NCBI GenBank assembly: GCA_025357835.1
Contig: JANYLM010000015.1
Span: 1 to 34,651 of the forward strand
Length of the DNA stretch: 34,651 nucleotides
Reading direction: 5' to 3'
Source: Gammaproteobacteria bacterium
GTDB taxonomy: Bacteria; Pseudomonadota; Gammaproteobacteria; Steroidobacterales; Steroidobacteraceae
Within the stretch, counting starts at the first letter, position 1. The number at the start of each line of letters is the position of its first letter. The notes under the pieces are model-generated. The model was not told where the DNA came from, ran no database searches, and saw only the letters and a list, made by a program, of their open reading frames with translations. This document shows positions 24,649 to 31,459 of the stretch, piece by piece. The position numbers and the translations under genes were made by a program.

Positions 24649-25878
24649 ATGCGCTCAACACTTCAACTAGTAGTTATTTCGGCCGCGACCCTGCTCTGGG
24701 GCTGTGTGGGCAACAAGAGCTCGACGCCGGCGAACGCAACACCGCCGCCGACGCTGAACACCATGGCTATAACCGTCGATTCCGGTCCGACCGCCGCCAC
24801 CGGGCAAGTCAACCATGCCTACGTGACGGTGAGAGTCTGTGCCTCAGGCAGCACCACCCAGTGTGCCAACATTGACCATGTGCAGCTCGACACCGGTTCG
24901 TGGGGGCTGCGGCTGGTGCGATCGGTGCTCACCGCCGCCTCGGTCACGCTCACGGCCGAGACCGACACGCAGGGGCGGACCATCGAAGAATGCGTGCACT
25001 TCGGCGGCGGCCAGACCTGGGGGCCCGTGGCCCTGGCCGATGTCACGCTGGCGGGAGAGGTCGCGGCTAAGGTGCCGGTACAGGTCTTGGATGACTCCGG
25101 CGCAGGCGCAGCGGCTCTCGCGGCTTGCGGAGCCACCGCCTTGATCAATGATGTTGCCAGCCTTGGGGCCAATGGGCTGCTTGGGGTCGGAGTTTTCGCT
25201 CAGGATTGTGGAACAGCGTGCACGAACGCGGCCACGCCGCTGCCGACCTACTTTGGTTGCCCCGCCGCCGGGGTGTGCATCGCGGAGAACGTAGCGCTCA
25301 CCGCCCAGGTCACCAATCCAGTGGCAATGTTTGCGGCCGACAACAACGGCATCATCGTCAATATGCCGAACCTGATCAATGCCAACGGGGACGTTTCCGT
25401 CCAAGGGGAGCTGATATTTGGAATTGCCACGCAGACGGACAATGCGCTGCCCGTGTCGGGACTGACGGTGCTCGCCGCTGATGCGGCCGGGGATTTTCGC
25501 GCCACCTACAATGGCGCCACTACCCTACTGCCGGCGCTAATCGACTCCGGGACGGATGCCTATTCCTTCAATGCAACCATCAACCCGTGTGTCACGGGCA
25601 GCTTCATCGGCTACTATTGCCCTGCCGTTGCACCGCTCGATGTCTATGCGGTCAATAGCCCGCCGCCCGGCGTGAGCGGTCTCAGCAATACCGTCCATTT
25701 CGCCATCGCCGACCCGAATACCTTTGTGGCCAACGCATCCGCCTTCATGAGTCTCGCCAACGGCGGGGGTTCGACACGCTTTTCTTGGGGAATGCCGTTC
25801 TTCTACGGGCGTAAGATCTACATCGGCATCAACCAGCAAGTGGCCGGCACCTACACAGGCCCTTTCTACGCCTACTGA
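24649..25878 (+). CDS. DUF3443-family lipoprotein with pepsin-like aspartic protease motifs
   Basis: 409 aa. The lipoprotein signal ends LLWGC (Cys19), followed by a Ser/Pro-rich linker. DUF3443 is of unknown function. In order, the sequence shows VQLDTGSWGLRL with Asp81-Thr-Gly, NGLLGVG (175-181), GELIFGIAT (253-261) and ALIDSGTDAYSF with Asp299-Ser-Gly. This is the layout of a two-lobed A1-type aspartic protease (DTGS, GILGLG, fGg, DTGT/DSGT), with the two catalytic-type Asp 218 residues apart. Many paired Cys suggest disulfides and an extracytoplasmic location. It is therefore a candidate lipid-anchored protease or a degenerate relative. Co-transcribed with the DUF2844 gene. Confidence 0.87.
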   Translation: MRSTLQLVVISAATLLWGCVGNKSSTPANATPPPTLNTMAITVDSGPTAATGQVNHAYVTVRVCASGSTTQCANIDHVQLDTGSWGLRLVRSVLTAASVTLTAETDTQGRTIEECVHFGGGQTWGPVALADVTLAGEVAAKVPVQVLDDSGAGAAALAACGATALINDVASLGANGLLGVGVFAQDCGTACTNAATPLPTYFGCPAAGVCIAENVALTAQVTNPVAMFAADNNGIIVNMPNLINANGDVSVQGELIFGIATQTDNALPVSGLTVLAADAAGDFRATYNGATTLLPALIDSGTDAYSFNATINPCVTGSFIGYYCPAVAPLDVYAVNSPPPGVSGLSNTVHFAIADPNTFVANASAFMSLANGGGSTRFSWGMPFFYGRKIYIGINQQVAGTYTGPFYAY

Positions 25879-25892
25879 TCGCTGAGGTTCGA

Positions 25893-27893
25893 CTAGCCCT
25901 TTCCCGCCAATTCCTTGGCAATCGATGCGAAGCCGCGGCCGGCAGCGACGTCGCCCGCCGAAACCCCGGCGCTGTTACGCAACAATTTATTCGACCCGGC
26001 CGATAGCAGCATGTGACAAATGGCCGTGTAGCCGCCGCGGCTGGCGGCGATCAACGCGGTATCGCCACTATTGTTCTGAACATCCAGCGCCGGAGAGTGG
26101 GTGAGCAATGTCTGCACCACGTCGGCATGGCCCGTGGCCGCCGCGATCAGCAGGGGAGTGTCGCCGGCCTCGTCGCGCCGATTGACGAAAACGTCGGACG
26201 TCAGGAGCAGGGCAAAGACCTCGGTGCCCGCCTGCGAGGCCGCCGCATGCAACACGGTCAGCCCGCGCCCATCGGCCGCCTTCGGATTGGCGCCTGCGGC
26301 CAGCAGCAAAGCCACAGCGTCGCGTGAGCCGGATCCGGCCGCGTACAGCAGCGCGGTGCGGCGATCTTGATCTTCCGCGTCGATTTTCGCGTGGTGCTCT
26401 ATCAGGGCTTTCACGAGATCGGCTTCGCCGGCGGCGCATGCAAGCATCAACGGCGTGCGGCCTTGCGCGTCGGCGGCCTCGAGGTCGGCGCCGGCGGCCA
26501 GCAAAATCTGCGCAATGTCGGGATGGGTGGCGCGCAGCGCTGCGAGCAATGGGGTCTGTTCGGCCGGTGCCCGAGCGTCGGGCGCAACCCCGGCACTAAG
26601 CAGCGTCTTGACGACGGCGGCGTCGTTACGAGTCGCAGCAAGCCACAACACGCTGTGGCCGGCATGGTTCGTCGCCTTTGCATTGGCCCCACGTCCCAGC
26701 AGCAGCGGCAAGCTTTGCAAGGCATGCGCGTCAGCGGCTACTTGCAGCAGCGAATCACCCTGCGGCAACCGCAGATTGGCATCGCCACCCACCCCCAGCA
26801 GCTGCTGTACGTTCGCCGTGTCGTTGCGCGAAACGGCAAGCGCGAGAGTCGGCCAGCCTCTATAGATTTCGCCGGGGTGCGCCGGATCGAATTTGCCGCT
26901 CTGGCGCCCCGGATCAACCGTGACACGATTGGCATGCACCCCCAAAGAGCGCAGTTGCGCGGCCGCTTCCTCGGCACCCACGACCAGCGCCGCGTCGACA
27001 GCATTGTAGCCACGACTGTCCTTCGCATCGAGCATTGCACCGGCGCGCTGCAGTGCCGCGACGATGGCCGGGCGATTGGCTCGCGCGGCGTAGAAAAGCG
27101 CCGTACGCTGCTCGGCGTCCGCCGCTTGCGGATCGGCGCCGTGCCGCAAAAGTAATTCCACCATGGCCTCGTCGGATCCCTGGGCCGCGACCATCAGTAC
27201 AGTGGTGCCCGCGTCGTCCACTGCCCGCACGTCGGCACCCAAATCCAGCAGCACAGTAGCCGCAGCCACCGTGCCTGCCTCGGCTGCATGCGCGAGCGAA
27301 CCGCGGCCGAACTCGTCTCGCACGGTAACGCTCACCGGTCCTATCCGACGCAATTCCGCTGCATCGTCCTTGCGCACGCAATCAATCACCCAGGGGGTGA
27401 GCAGCGCCGGATCGGAGGCGCCCACCGATTCGCGGTCGAGCAAGGGTCGGCCCGATCGCAGAGCTTCGACGGCTCGGTAATAACCGATCTTTGCGGAGCG
27501 TTCCAACCATTGACGAGCCGCATCGGCCGCAGCGCCTCGCGCCGCGCCCGGCTCGCGCGCGAGCTCACCGGCCAGCACATAGGCGGCTGCGCCTTGTCCG
27601 TGTTCGGCAGCGTTCATGAGCAGCGCGCGCGCGCGCGCTGCGTCGACAGCGACGCCCACGCCGTTCAAGTACACGAGCCCCAGTAGATACTGCGCGTCGG
27701 CGTTGCCTGCGTTACCCGCCGCACTCAGGAGCGCGATCGCCTTGTCGAATTGCAGAGTGCGCAAAGCCGCACGCGCAGGTTCCAACGGGTCCTTAAGGGC
27801 CGTGTGTTTGGCAGCGGGGGCCCCGGTCGCGGTCAAGCTGATGCAGCAGCACAGTGCGGCGATTTGCCTGTGCGTGCGACGCAGCAGCATCAT
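25893..27893 (-). CDS. Exported Sel1/ankyrin-repeat protein
   Basis: 666 aa. A signal peptide is likely (RQIAALCCCISLTATGAPA). Residues about 40-115 form Sel1/TPR-like repeats (ADAQYLLGLVYLNGVGVAVDAARARALL). From about 185 to the C-terminus there are roughly a dozen ankyrin repeats (for example AGTTVLMVAAQGSDEAMVELLLRHGADPQAAD, QGRTPLMLACAAGEADLVKALIEHHAKIDAED, SGDTALIAASRGGYTAICHMLLSAGSN). It is a periplasmic or surface scaffold with unknown partner. It follows the Fe-S/FAD oxidoreductase gene after 36 nt on the same strand and could be co-transcribed. It is convergent with DUF3443, with only 14 nt between stops and no clear terminator. Confidence 0.9.
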   Translation of the reverse strand: MMLLRRTHRQIAALCCCISLTATGAPAAKHTALKDPLEPARAALRTLQFDKAIALLSAAGNAGNADAQYLLGLVYLNGVGVAVDAARARALLMNAAEHGQGAAAYVLAGELAREPGAARGAAADAARQWLERSAKIGYYRAVEALRSGRPLLDRESVGASDPALLTPWVIDCVRKDDAAELRRIGPVSVTVRDEFGRGSLAHAAEAGTVAAATVLLDLGADVRAVDDAGTTVLMVAAQGSDEAMVELLLRHGADPQAADAEQRTALFYAARANRPAIVAALQRAGAMLDAKDSRGYNAVDAALVVGAEEAAAQLRSLGVHANRVTVDPGRQSGKFDPAHPGEIYRGWPTLALAVSRNDTANVQQLLGVGGDANLRLPQGDSLLQVAADAHALQSLPLLLGRGANAKATNHAGHSVLWLAATRNDAAVVKTLLSAGVAPDARAPAEQTPLLAALRATHPDIAQILLAAGADLEAADAQGRTPLMLACAAGEADLVKALIEHHAKIDAEDQDRRTALLYAAGSGSRDAVALLLAAGANPKAADGRGLTVLHAAASQAGTEVFALLLTSDVFVNRRDEAGDTPLLIAAATGHADVVQTLLTHSPALDVQNNSGDTALIAASRGGYTAICHMLLSAGSNKLLRNSAGVSAGDVAAGRGFASIAKELAGKG
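27621..27640. repeat. (GC)8 alternating tract inside a 20-bp palindrome
   Basis: Eight GC dinucleotides at 27623-27638, flanked by CA and TG so that all 20 bp are palindromic. It lies inside the Sel1 part of the ankyrin protein, where it encodes alternating Ala/Arg. Alternating G/C of this length is Z-DNA-prone and slippage-prone. No regulatory role can be inferred. Confidence 0.7.
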
Positions 27894-27929
27894 TCAATAC
27901 CGTGTTTCATGGTGCAGGATCGTAGATCA

Positions 27930-29237
27930 TCACGCGGTGCCGAACTTGGTTTCCACCTCGATGCCGATCGATTTCAAGAAGTCATTCGGCAGTATGCCGC
28001 CGGCGCTGACGATCACCGTATCGTTGCGCAATTGCAATTCCTTCCCCGCTTGCAGCAAGAGCACTTCGTCCTGTCGAATCTCGCGAATCTGGGAATTCAG
28101 CAGCACATTGAGCTGCCCTTTGGCACTCGCCTCTTCCACGCGCTGGCGATTGCGCTGCTTGGCGCGCTGGAAGGCTTCACCGCGGTACGAAAGGCAGACC
28201 TTGGTATCGCCCAGTTCCGCGATGCTCGCCGCCGCCTCGAGTGCGCTGTCGCCGCCGCCGACGACGATGACTTGCTGGCCACGATATTGCTCCGGGTCGA
28301 TGAGCCGATAAACCACTTTGGACAGCTCCTCACCCGGCACGCCGAGTTTGCGTGGCGTGCCACGCCGGCCGATGGCCAGCAGCACGTTCGCCGCGACGTA
28401 TTGCTGTTTGCTGGTGCGAATGTGAAATGTGCCGTCTTTTCTTTCCATGCTTTCCACTCGTTCCTGGTAGCGGATCTTCAAGCCGTTGCCGTTGCACGCC
28501 TGGGTCCAGAATTTCAGCAATTCCTCCTTGGAAGTATTGCGAAAATGCACCTTCCCGACGAGCGGCAATTCCACGGGCGCGGTCATTACCAGCTTGCCGC
28601 GAGGATACTGGAAAACCGCTCCGCCGAGAGAGTCCTGTTCGACCGTCTGATAGCCGAGCCCCATTTTCTTGGCGGCCAGCGACGCGGCAAGGCCCGCAGG
28701 ACCCGCGCCGATGATCAGCACATCAAGCGCGCCGGGACTTTTCAGGCCGGCCTTCGAGATCGCCTCGAGAGCCTGTTGACCCTGAGTCAGTGCGTTCTTG
28801 ATGAGCCCCATGCCGCCGAGTTCCCCGGCCACGAATATACCCGGCACATTGGATTCGAAGTTCGGCTTGAGCACTGGAATATCCAAGCCGCGCCGCTCGG
28901 TGCCAAACACCAAGGTGATGGCATCGAATGGACATGCGGTCTTGCACGCTCCATGTCCTATGCATTCAGTGGGGCCGATCAACACCGCCTTGCCATCGAT
29001 AATGCCGAGCACATCGTGATGCGACGTCTCCGGACACGCCTTGACGCAGGCTCCGCAGCCCAGGCACTTGCTGGGGTCGATGAGCGGATGCAGTGACGCC
29101 GGTTCGGTCATGCCGGCGGCGATCGTATCCTTCATAGTGTTCAGATCGCGCACATGGGTGCGGCGCTGGCGTACTAGGTAGTACGTAGTAATTACCGCCA
29201 ACGGTAATAAGTACACGGCGAGCGACCATGAATCCAT
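27930..29237 (-). CDS. Membrane-anchored Fe-S/FAD oxidoreductase, thioredoxin-reductase-like with permuted motif order
   Basis: 435 aa. One N-terminal membrane helix (about 5-22) is followed by a two-cluster ferredoxin domain: C58-x2-C61-x2-C64-x3-C68-P and C92-x2-H95-x2-C98-x3-C102-P, the second having His in place of one Cys. A segment VPGIFVAGELGGMGLIKNALTQGQQALEAI (131-160), normally found at the C-terminal end of thioredoxin-reductase-like flavoproteins, comes before the FAD motif IIGAGPAGLAA (175-185). The NAD(P)H motif VVGGGDSALEAAA (325-337) follows, and the protein ends soon after SAGGILPNDFL. No redox CxxC is present. It probably passes electrons between NAD(P)H and Fe-S/haem partners at the inner membrane. 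Divergent from the cytochrome operon. Confidence 0.9.
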   Translation of the reverse strand: MDSWSLAVYLLPLAVITTYYLVRQRRTHVRDLNTMKDTIAAGMTEPASLHPLIDPSKCLGCGACVKACPETSHHDVLGIIDGKAVLIGPTECIGHGACKTACPFDAITLVFGTERRGLDIPVLKPNFESNVPGIFVAGELGGMGLIKNALTQGQQALEAISKAGLKSPGALDVLIIGAGPAGLAASLAAKKMGLGYQTVEQDSLGGAVFQYPRGKLVMTAPVELPLVGKVHFRNTSKEELLKFWTQACNGNGLKIRYQERVESMERKDGTFHIRTSKQQYVAANVLLAIGRRGTPRKLGVPGEELSKVVYRLIDPEQYRGQQVIVVGGGDSALEAAASIAELGDTKVCLSYRGEAFQRAKQRNRQRVEEASAKGQLNVLLNSQIREIRQDEVLLLQAGKELQLRNDTVIVSAGGILPNDFLKSIGIEVETKFGTA

Positions 29238-29443
29238 GCTTTATTAGCTCAATAGGTTACCGAATTATGTTCAACCAATGATAATGGTGATGCAGTCGAC
29301 AATCTGTGAGTGTCGTCACTTGTAGCACGCCGTGTAAGTGTCGCGGTTTGCACACATCTTATTCAGAAAAACGCGCAGTATTAGACTGTCAGGGATTAGC
29401 CCCTAAGCGCGCTGCGACGGGACCTCCCGGTCGGAGTTTCAGA
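29238..29443. promoter_or_regulatory. Divergent intergenic region of the electron-transfer locus
   Basis: 206 nt between the flavoprotein gene (minus) and the CcmI-like gene (plus), AT-richer than its surroundings near 29238-29300. It contains a small dyad AGTG-TCGT-CACT (about 29309-29320). Promoters for both directions are expected. The shared TAGG-N7-GTAGWT element is absent, unlike the cytochrome promoter downstream. Confidence 0.45.
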
Positions 29444-30346
29444 ATGCCGTTATTTTGGTTCATGGCTGGGGTACTGACGACCCTGGCCTCCCTCATCGTG
29501 ATCTCACCGTGGCTCCGCAAAATGCCGAGCCTGAGTTCACTGCCGGCCGCACCACTGACTGCATCGGTCGCGGCCGTCGCCGTCGTCGCCACCGTCTTTG
29601 GTTTGCACGCCTGGCTCGGGCCTTCCGCTGCGCCGGCTGCGAGCCAGGTGTCCGACAAGGCAACCGGTGCATTCGGCACAGCAGCCAAAGTTTTCTCCGA
29701 TGCGACCAGCGGTTCCGGCGATGCAGCCAGCGCGGCGGCAAAACCCGCCGCGAGTTCGATGGATAGCGCGATCGCGAGCTTGGAATCCCGTCTCGCCAAG
29801 GGGAGCGGCAGTGCGGATGACTGGGAGCTGCTGGCAAAGTCCTTTGAATTTCTGGGCCGCCCCGCAGACGCGGCCAAGGCACGTGCGCGGCAACTGCCGG
29901 CATTGCCCACGGGTGGCGACGCGGCTGACGCGGCCGCGGTCATGGCGCCCAGCGCATCGAAGGTATCAGGTGCCGCCGTTAGCGGGGAGATCACGCTGGC
30001 TCCCGGCTTGCTCAGCCGGGCCGCCGCCGGCGAGACGCTGTTCATCGTGGCCAAATCGGTCAATGCGCCCGGCATACCGGTGGCCGGCAGCCCGGTGGCC
30101 GGCATACCGGTGGCCGTGTTCCGCGGCAGCGTGGGCGCTTGGCCATTGAAATTTACCCTGGATGATTCACAGTCCATGCTCCCCGGGCACAATCTCTCGA
30201 GCGCCGGCCGCGTGACGATCGAAGCACGGATATCGCAGAACGGTCAGCCGCTGCCGGCTAGCGGAGATCTTCAGGGCTCCAGCGGCGTGATCAATCCGGC
30301 CGATCATCGGTCCCTGAAGATACTCATCGACCGTGTCATCAAATGA
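29444..30346 (+). CDS. Membrane protein with CcmI/CycH C-terminal-like domain
   Basis: 300 aa from ATG 29444, chosen because GGAG lies seven nt upstream; the frame opens at 29306, but the upstream part is not protein-like. Two N-terminal membrane helices (MPLFWFMAGVLTTLASLIVISPWL and ASVAAVAVVATVFGLHAWL) are followed by an Ala-rich periplasmic linker, a TPR-like stretch (ASLESRLAKGSGSADDWELLAKSFEFLGRPADAAKAR) and a domain matching the C-terminal part of CcmI/CycH (GETLFIVAKSVNAPG, FTLDDSQSMLPG, ARISQNGQPLPASGDLQGS, LIDRVIK). CcmI presents apocytochrome to the haem ligation machinery, so this is plausibly a dedicated chaperone for the adjacent multihaem cytochromes. It overlaps the next gene by ATGA. 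Confidence 0.87.
   Translation: MPLFWFMAGVLTTLASLIVISPWLRKMPSLSSLPAAPLTASVAAVAVVATVFGLHAWLGPSAAPAASQVSDKATGAFGTAAKVFSDATSGSGDAASAAAKPAASSMDSAIASLESRLAKGSGSADDWELLAKSFEFLGRPADAAKARARQLPALPTGGDAADAAAVMAPSASKVSGAAVSGEITLAPGLLSRAAAGETLFIVAKSVNAPGIPVAGSPVAGIPVAVFRGSVGAWPLKFTLDDSQSMLPGHNLSSAGRVTIEARISQNGQPLPASGDLQGSSGVINPADHRSLKILIDRVIK
30071..30115 (+). repeat. Three tandem 15-bp repeats in the CcmI-like gene
   Basis: Units at 30071-30085, 30086-30100 and 30101-30115 read GGCATACCGGTGGCC, with the middle one differing at two bases. They encode Gly-Ile/Ser-Pro-Val-Ala three times. CcmI-type domains usually have one such G-x-P-x-A turn here, so the array looks like an in-frame expansion by slippage. 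Confidence 0.85.
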
Positions 30347-31227
30347 ACACCGTGGCGGCGAAACTTCCCGCGAACCCTGTGGCCAATGCTCCGCGCCTGC
30401 ACTGGCCCCTGGTATGGACGCTGTTGATCGCACTGCTGCTTGCCTGGGGCAGTCACGCCCATCTTGAGCGCTACATCACGCCGCAGCGCGGGCTCGGTTA
30501 CTGGCTGGGAATCACTGGCGGCTCTCTGATGCTGCTGTTGTTGGTTTATTCGGCACGCAAGCGCTTCTCATGGCTGCGCTGGATGGGTGGAATTCCAGCC
30601 TGGTTCGAGTTCCACATGGTGCTCGGCGTCGTCGGGCCCATCCTGGTGCTGTTTCACGCCAATTTCAGCCTCGGAGCCACCAACAGTAATGTGGCTCTGT
30701 TCAGCATGTTGCTGGTCGCCGGCAGCGGCGTGGTCGGCCGCTACATCTACACTCGCCTGCATGCGCACCTGGAAGGCCATGAGGACACACTGGGGCAATT
30801 GAAGGCAGTCGGCGAACGCCTTCGCCAGCAACAGACCACCGTTGCGTTTCTGCCGGGCCTGTTGGATGCCATCGAACGGGTAGAGCACAGGCTGATCGAC
30901 GCTCCCAAGGGAGCCATCGCCCGATTGCTGCACCTGAGCACCGGCGCCGTACGTATTGCCGTGGCGCGCTGGATCGTTCGCCGGGAAATCAGGGTAGCGG
31001 TGAAAAAGGCGTGCAGGGTCGAATCCGTGGTGGTAGCGCGCCACGCGCATCGTCTCGGAGTTGTTGCGCGGCACTATGCCTATAGGCGGTTGGATGCCGG
31101 CAGGCGCATGACTGAGTTCAGAGCGTACTCGCGATTGTTCTCGTTCTGGCATGTGCTGCACATCCCGCTGTTCTTCATGTTGTTGATCGCCGGGGTCGTG
31201 CACGTCGTCGCAATCAACGTCTACTGA
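30343..31227 (+). CDS. Di-haem cytochrome b-like membrane protein
   Basis: 294 aa. The start overlaps the previous stop (ATGA). About five membrane helices: 22-38, 53-70, 88-106, 117-133 and 271-291, with a charged, helical soluble segment (about 140-260) between the last two. H91 and H105 (EFHMVLGVVGPILVLFHANF) lie 14 residues apart on one helix; H273 and H287 (HIPLFFMLLIAGVVH) lie 14 apart on the last. This is the spacing expected for two stacked bis-His b haems across the membrane. It would move electrons between the quinone pool or the flavoprotein and the periplasmic multihaem cytochromes encoded next. Confidence 0.82.
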   Translation: MNTVAAKLPANPVANAPRLHWPLVWTLLIALLLAWGSHAHLERYITPQRGLGYWLGITGGSLMLLLLVYSARKRFSWLRWMGGIPAWFEFHMVLGVVGPILVLFHANFSLGATNSNVALFSMLLVAGSGVVGRYIYTRLHAHLEGHEDTLGQLKAVGERLRQQQTTVAFLPGLLDAIERVEHRLIDAPKGAIARLLHLSTGAVRIAVARWIVRREIRVAVKKACRVESVVVARHAHRLGVVARHYAYRRLDAGRRMTEFRAYSRLFSFWHVLHIPLFFMLLIAGVVHVVAINVY

Positions 31228-31323
31228 TAGCCGCGCCGTGGCTATGGACCGCCTGCACGTTCCGGTGCACGCGAATTCCCGCCGTCCGATTGGTACGATG
31301 CCCAAGGCCACATCGGCAAAAGG

Positions 31324-31344
31324 TAGGTAAACACTGTAGTTACC
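31324..31344 (+). promoter_or_regulatory. Candidate shared operator, copy 4 (upstream of multihaem cytochromes)
   Basis: Element TAGGTAAACA followed by CTGTAGTTACC. GGTAA (31326-31330) and TTACC (31340-31344) form a perfect 5-bp inverted repeat with a 9-nt spacer. It is about 115 bp upstream of the 21-haem cytochrome start. A -10-like TATACT lies at 31397-31402, 52 bp downstream of the element, a distance that suits an activator site. Confidence 0.55.
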
Positions 31345-31396
31345 GTCGCCGAATGTCTCCCAACACAGACGTACAGACTCGCCAGCGGCGCGGACC

Positions 31397-31402
31397 TATA
31401 CT
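31397..31402 (+). promoter_or_regulatory. Possible -10 box for the multihaem cytochrome genes
   Basis: TATACT resembles the sigma-70 -10 consensus TATAAT and lies about 58 bp before the GTG start of the 21-haem cytochrome. The expected -35 position (about 31374) has no good match, which would fit an activator-dependent promoter served by the element at 31324-31344. Confidence 0.35.
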
Positions 31403-31459
31403 TTGCCCCGCAAAGACTTGTTTGGAATGCGTTATCCATATGCACCACAGCCTCGATGA

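Noticed and set aside
23831..24661. 276-aa minus-strand open frame spanning the divergent intergenic region
   Set aside because: It overlaps DUF2844 and the start of the ExeA-FHA gene on the opposite or same strand, with no domain signal.
27750..29096. 448-aa plus-strand open frame opposite the Fe-S/FAD oxidoreductase
   Set aside because: Antisense to a gene with clear Fe-S, FAD and NAD(P)H motifs; the plus-strand translation shows no domain.
31228..31269. Two small hairpins (TAGCC/GGCTA and TGCAC/GTGCA) after the cytochrome b-like gene
   Set aside because: Stems are only 5 bp and no T-run follows, so an intrinsic terminator is not supported.
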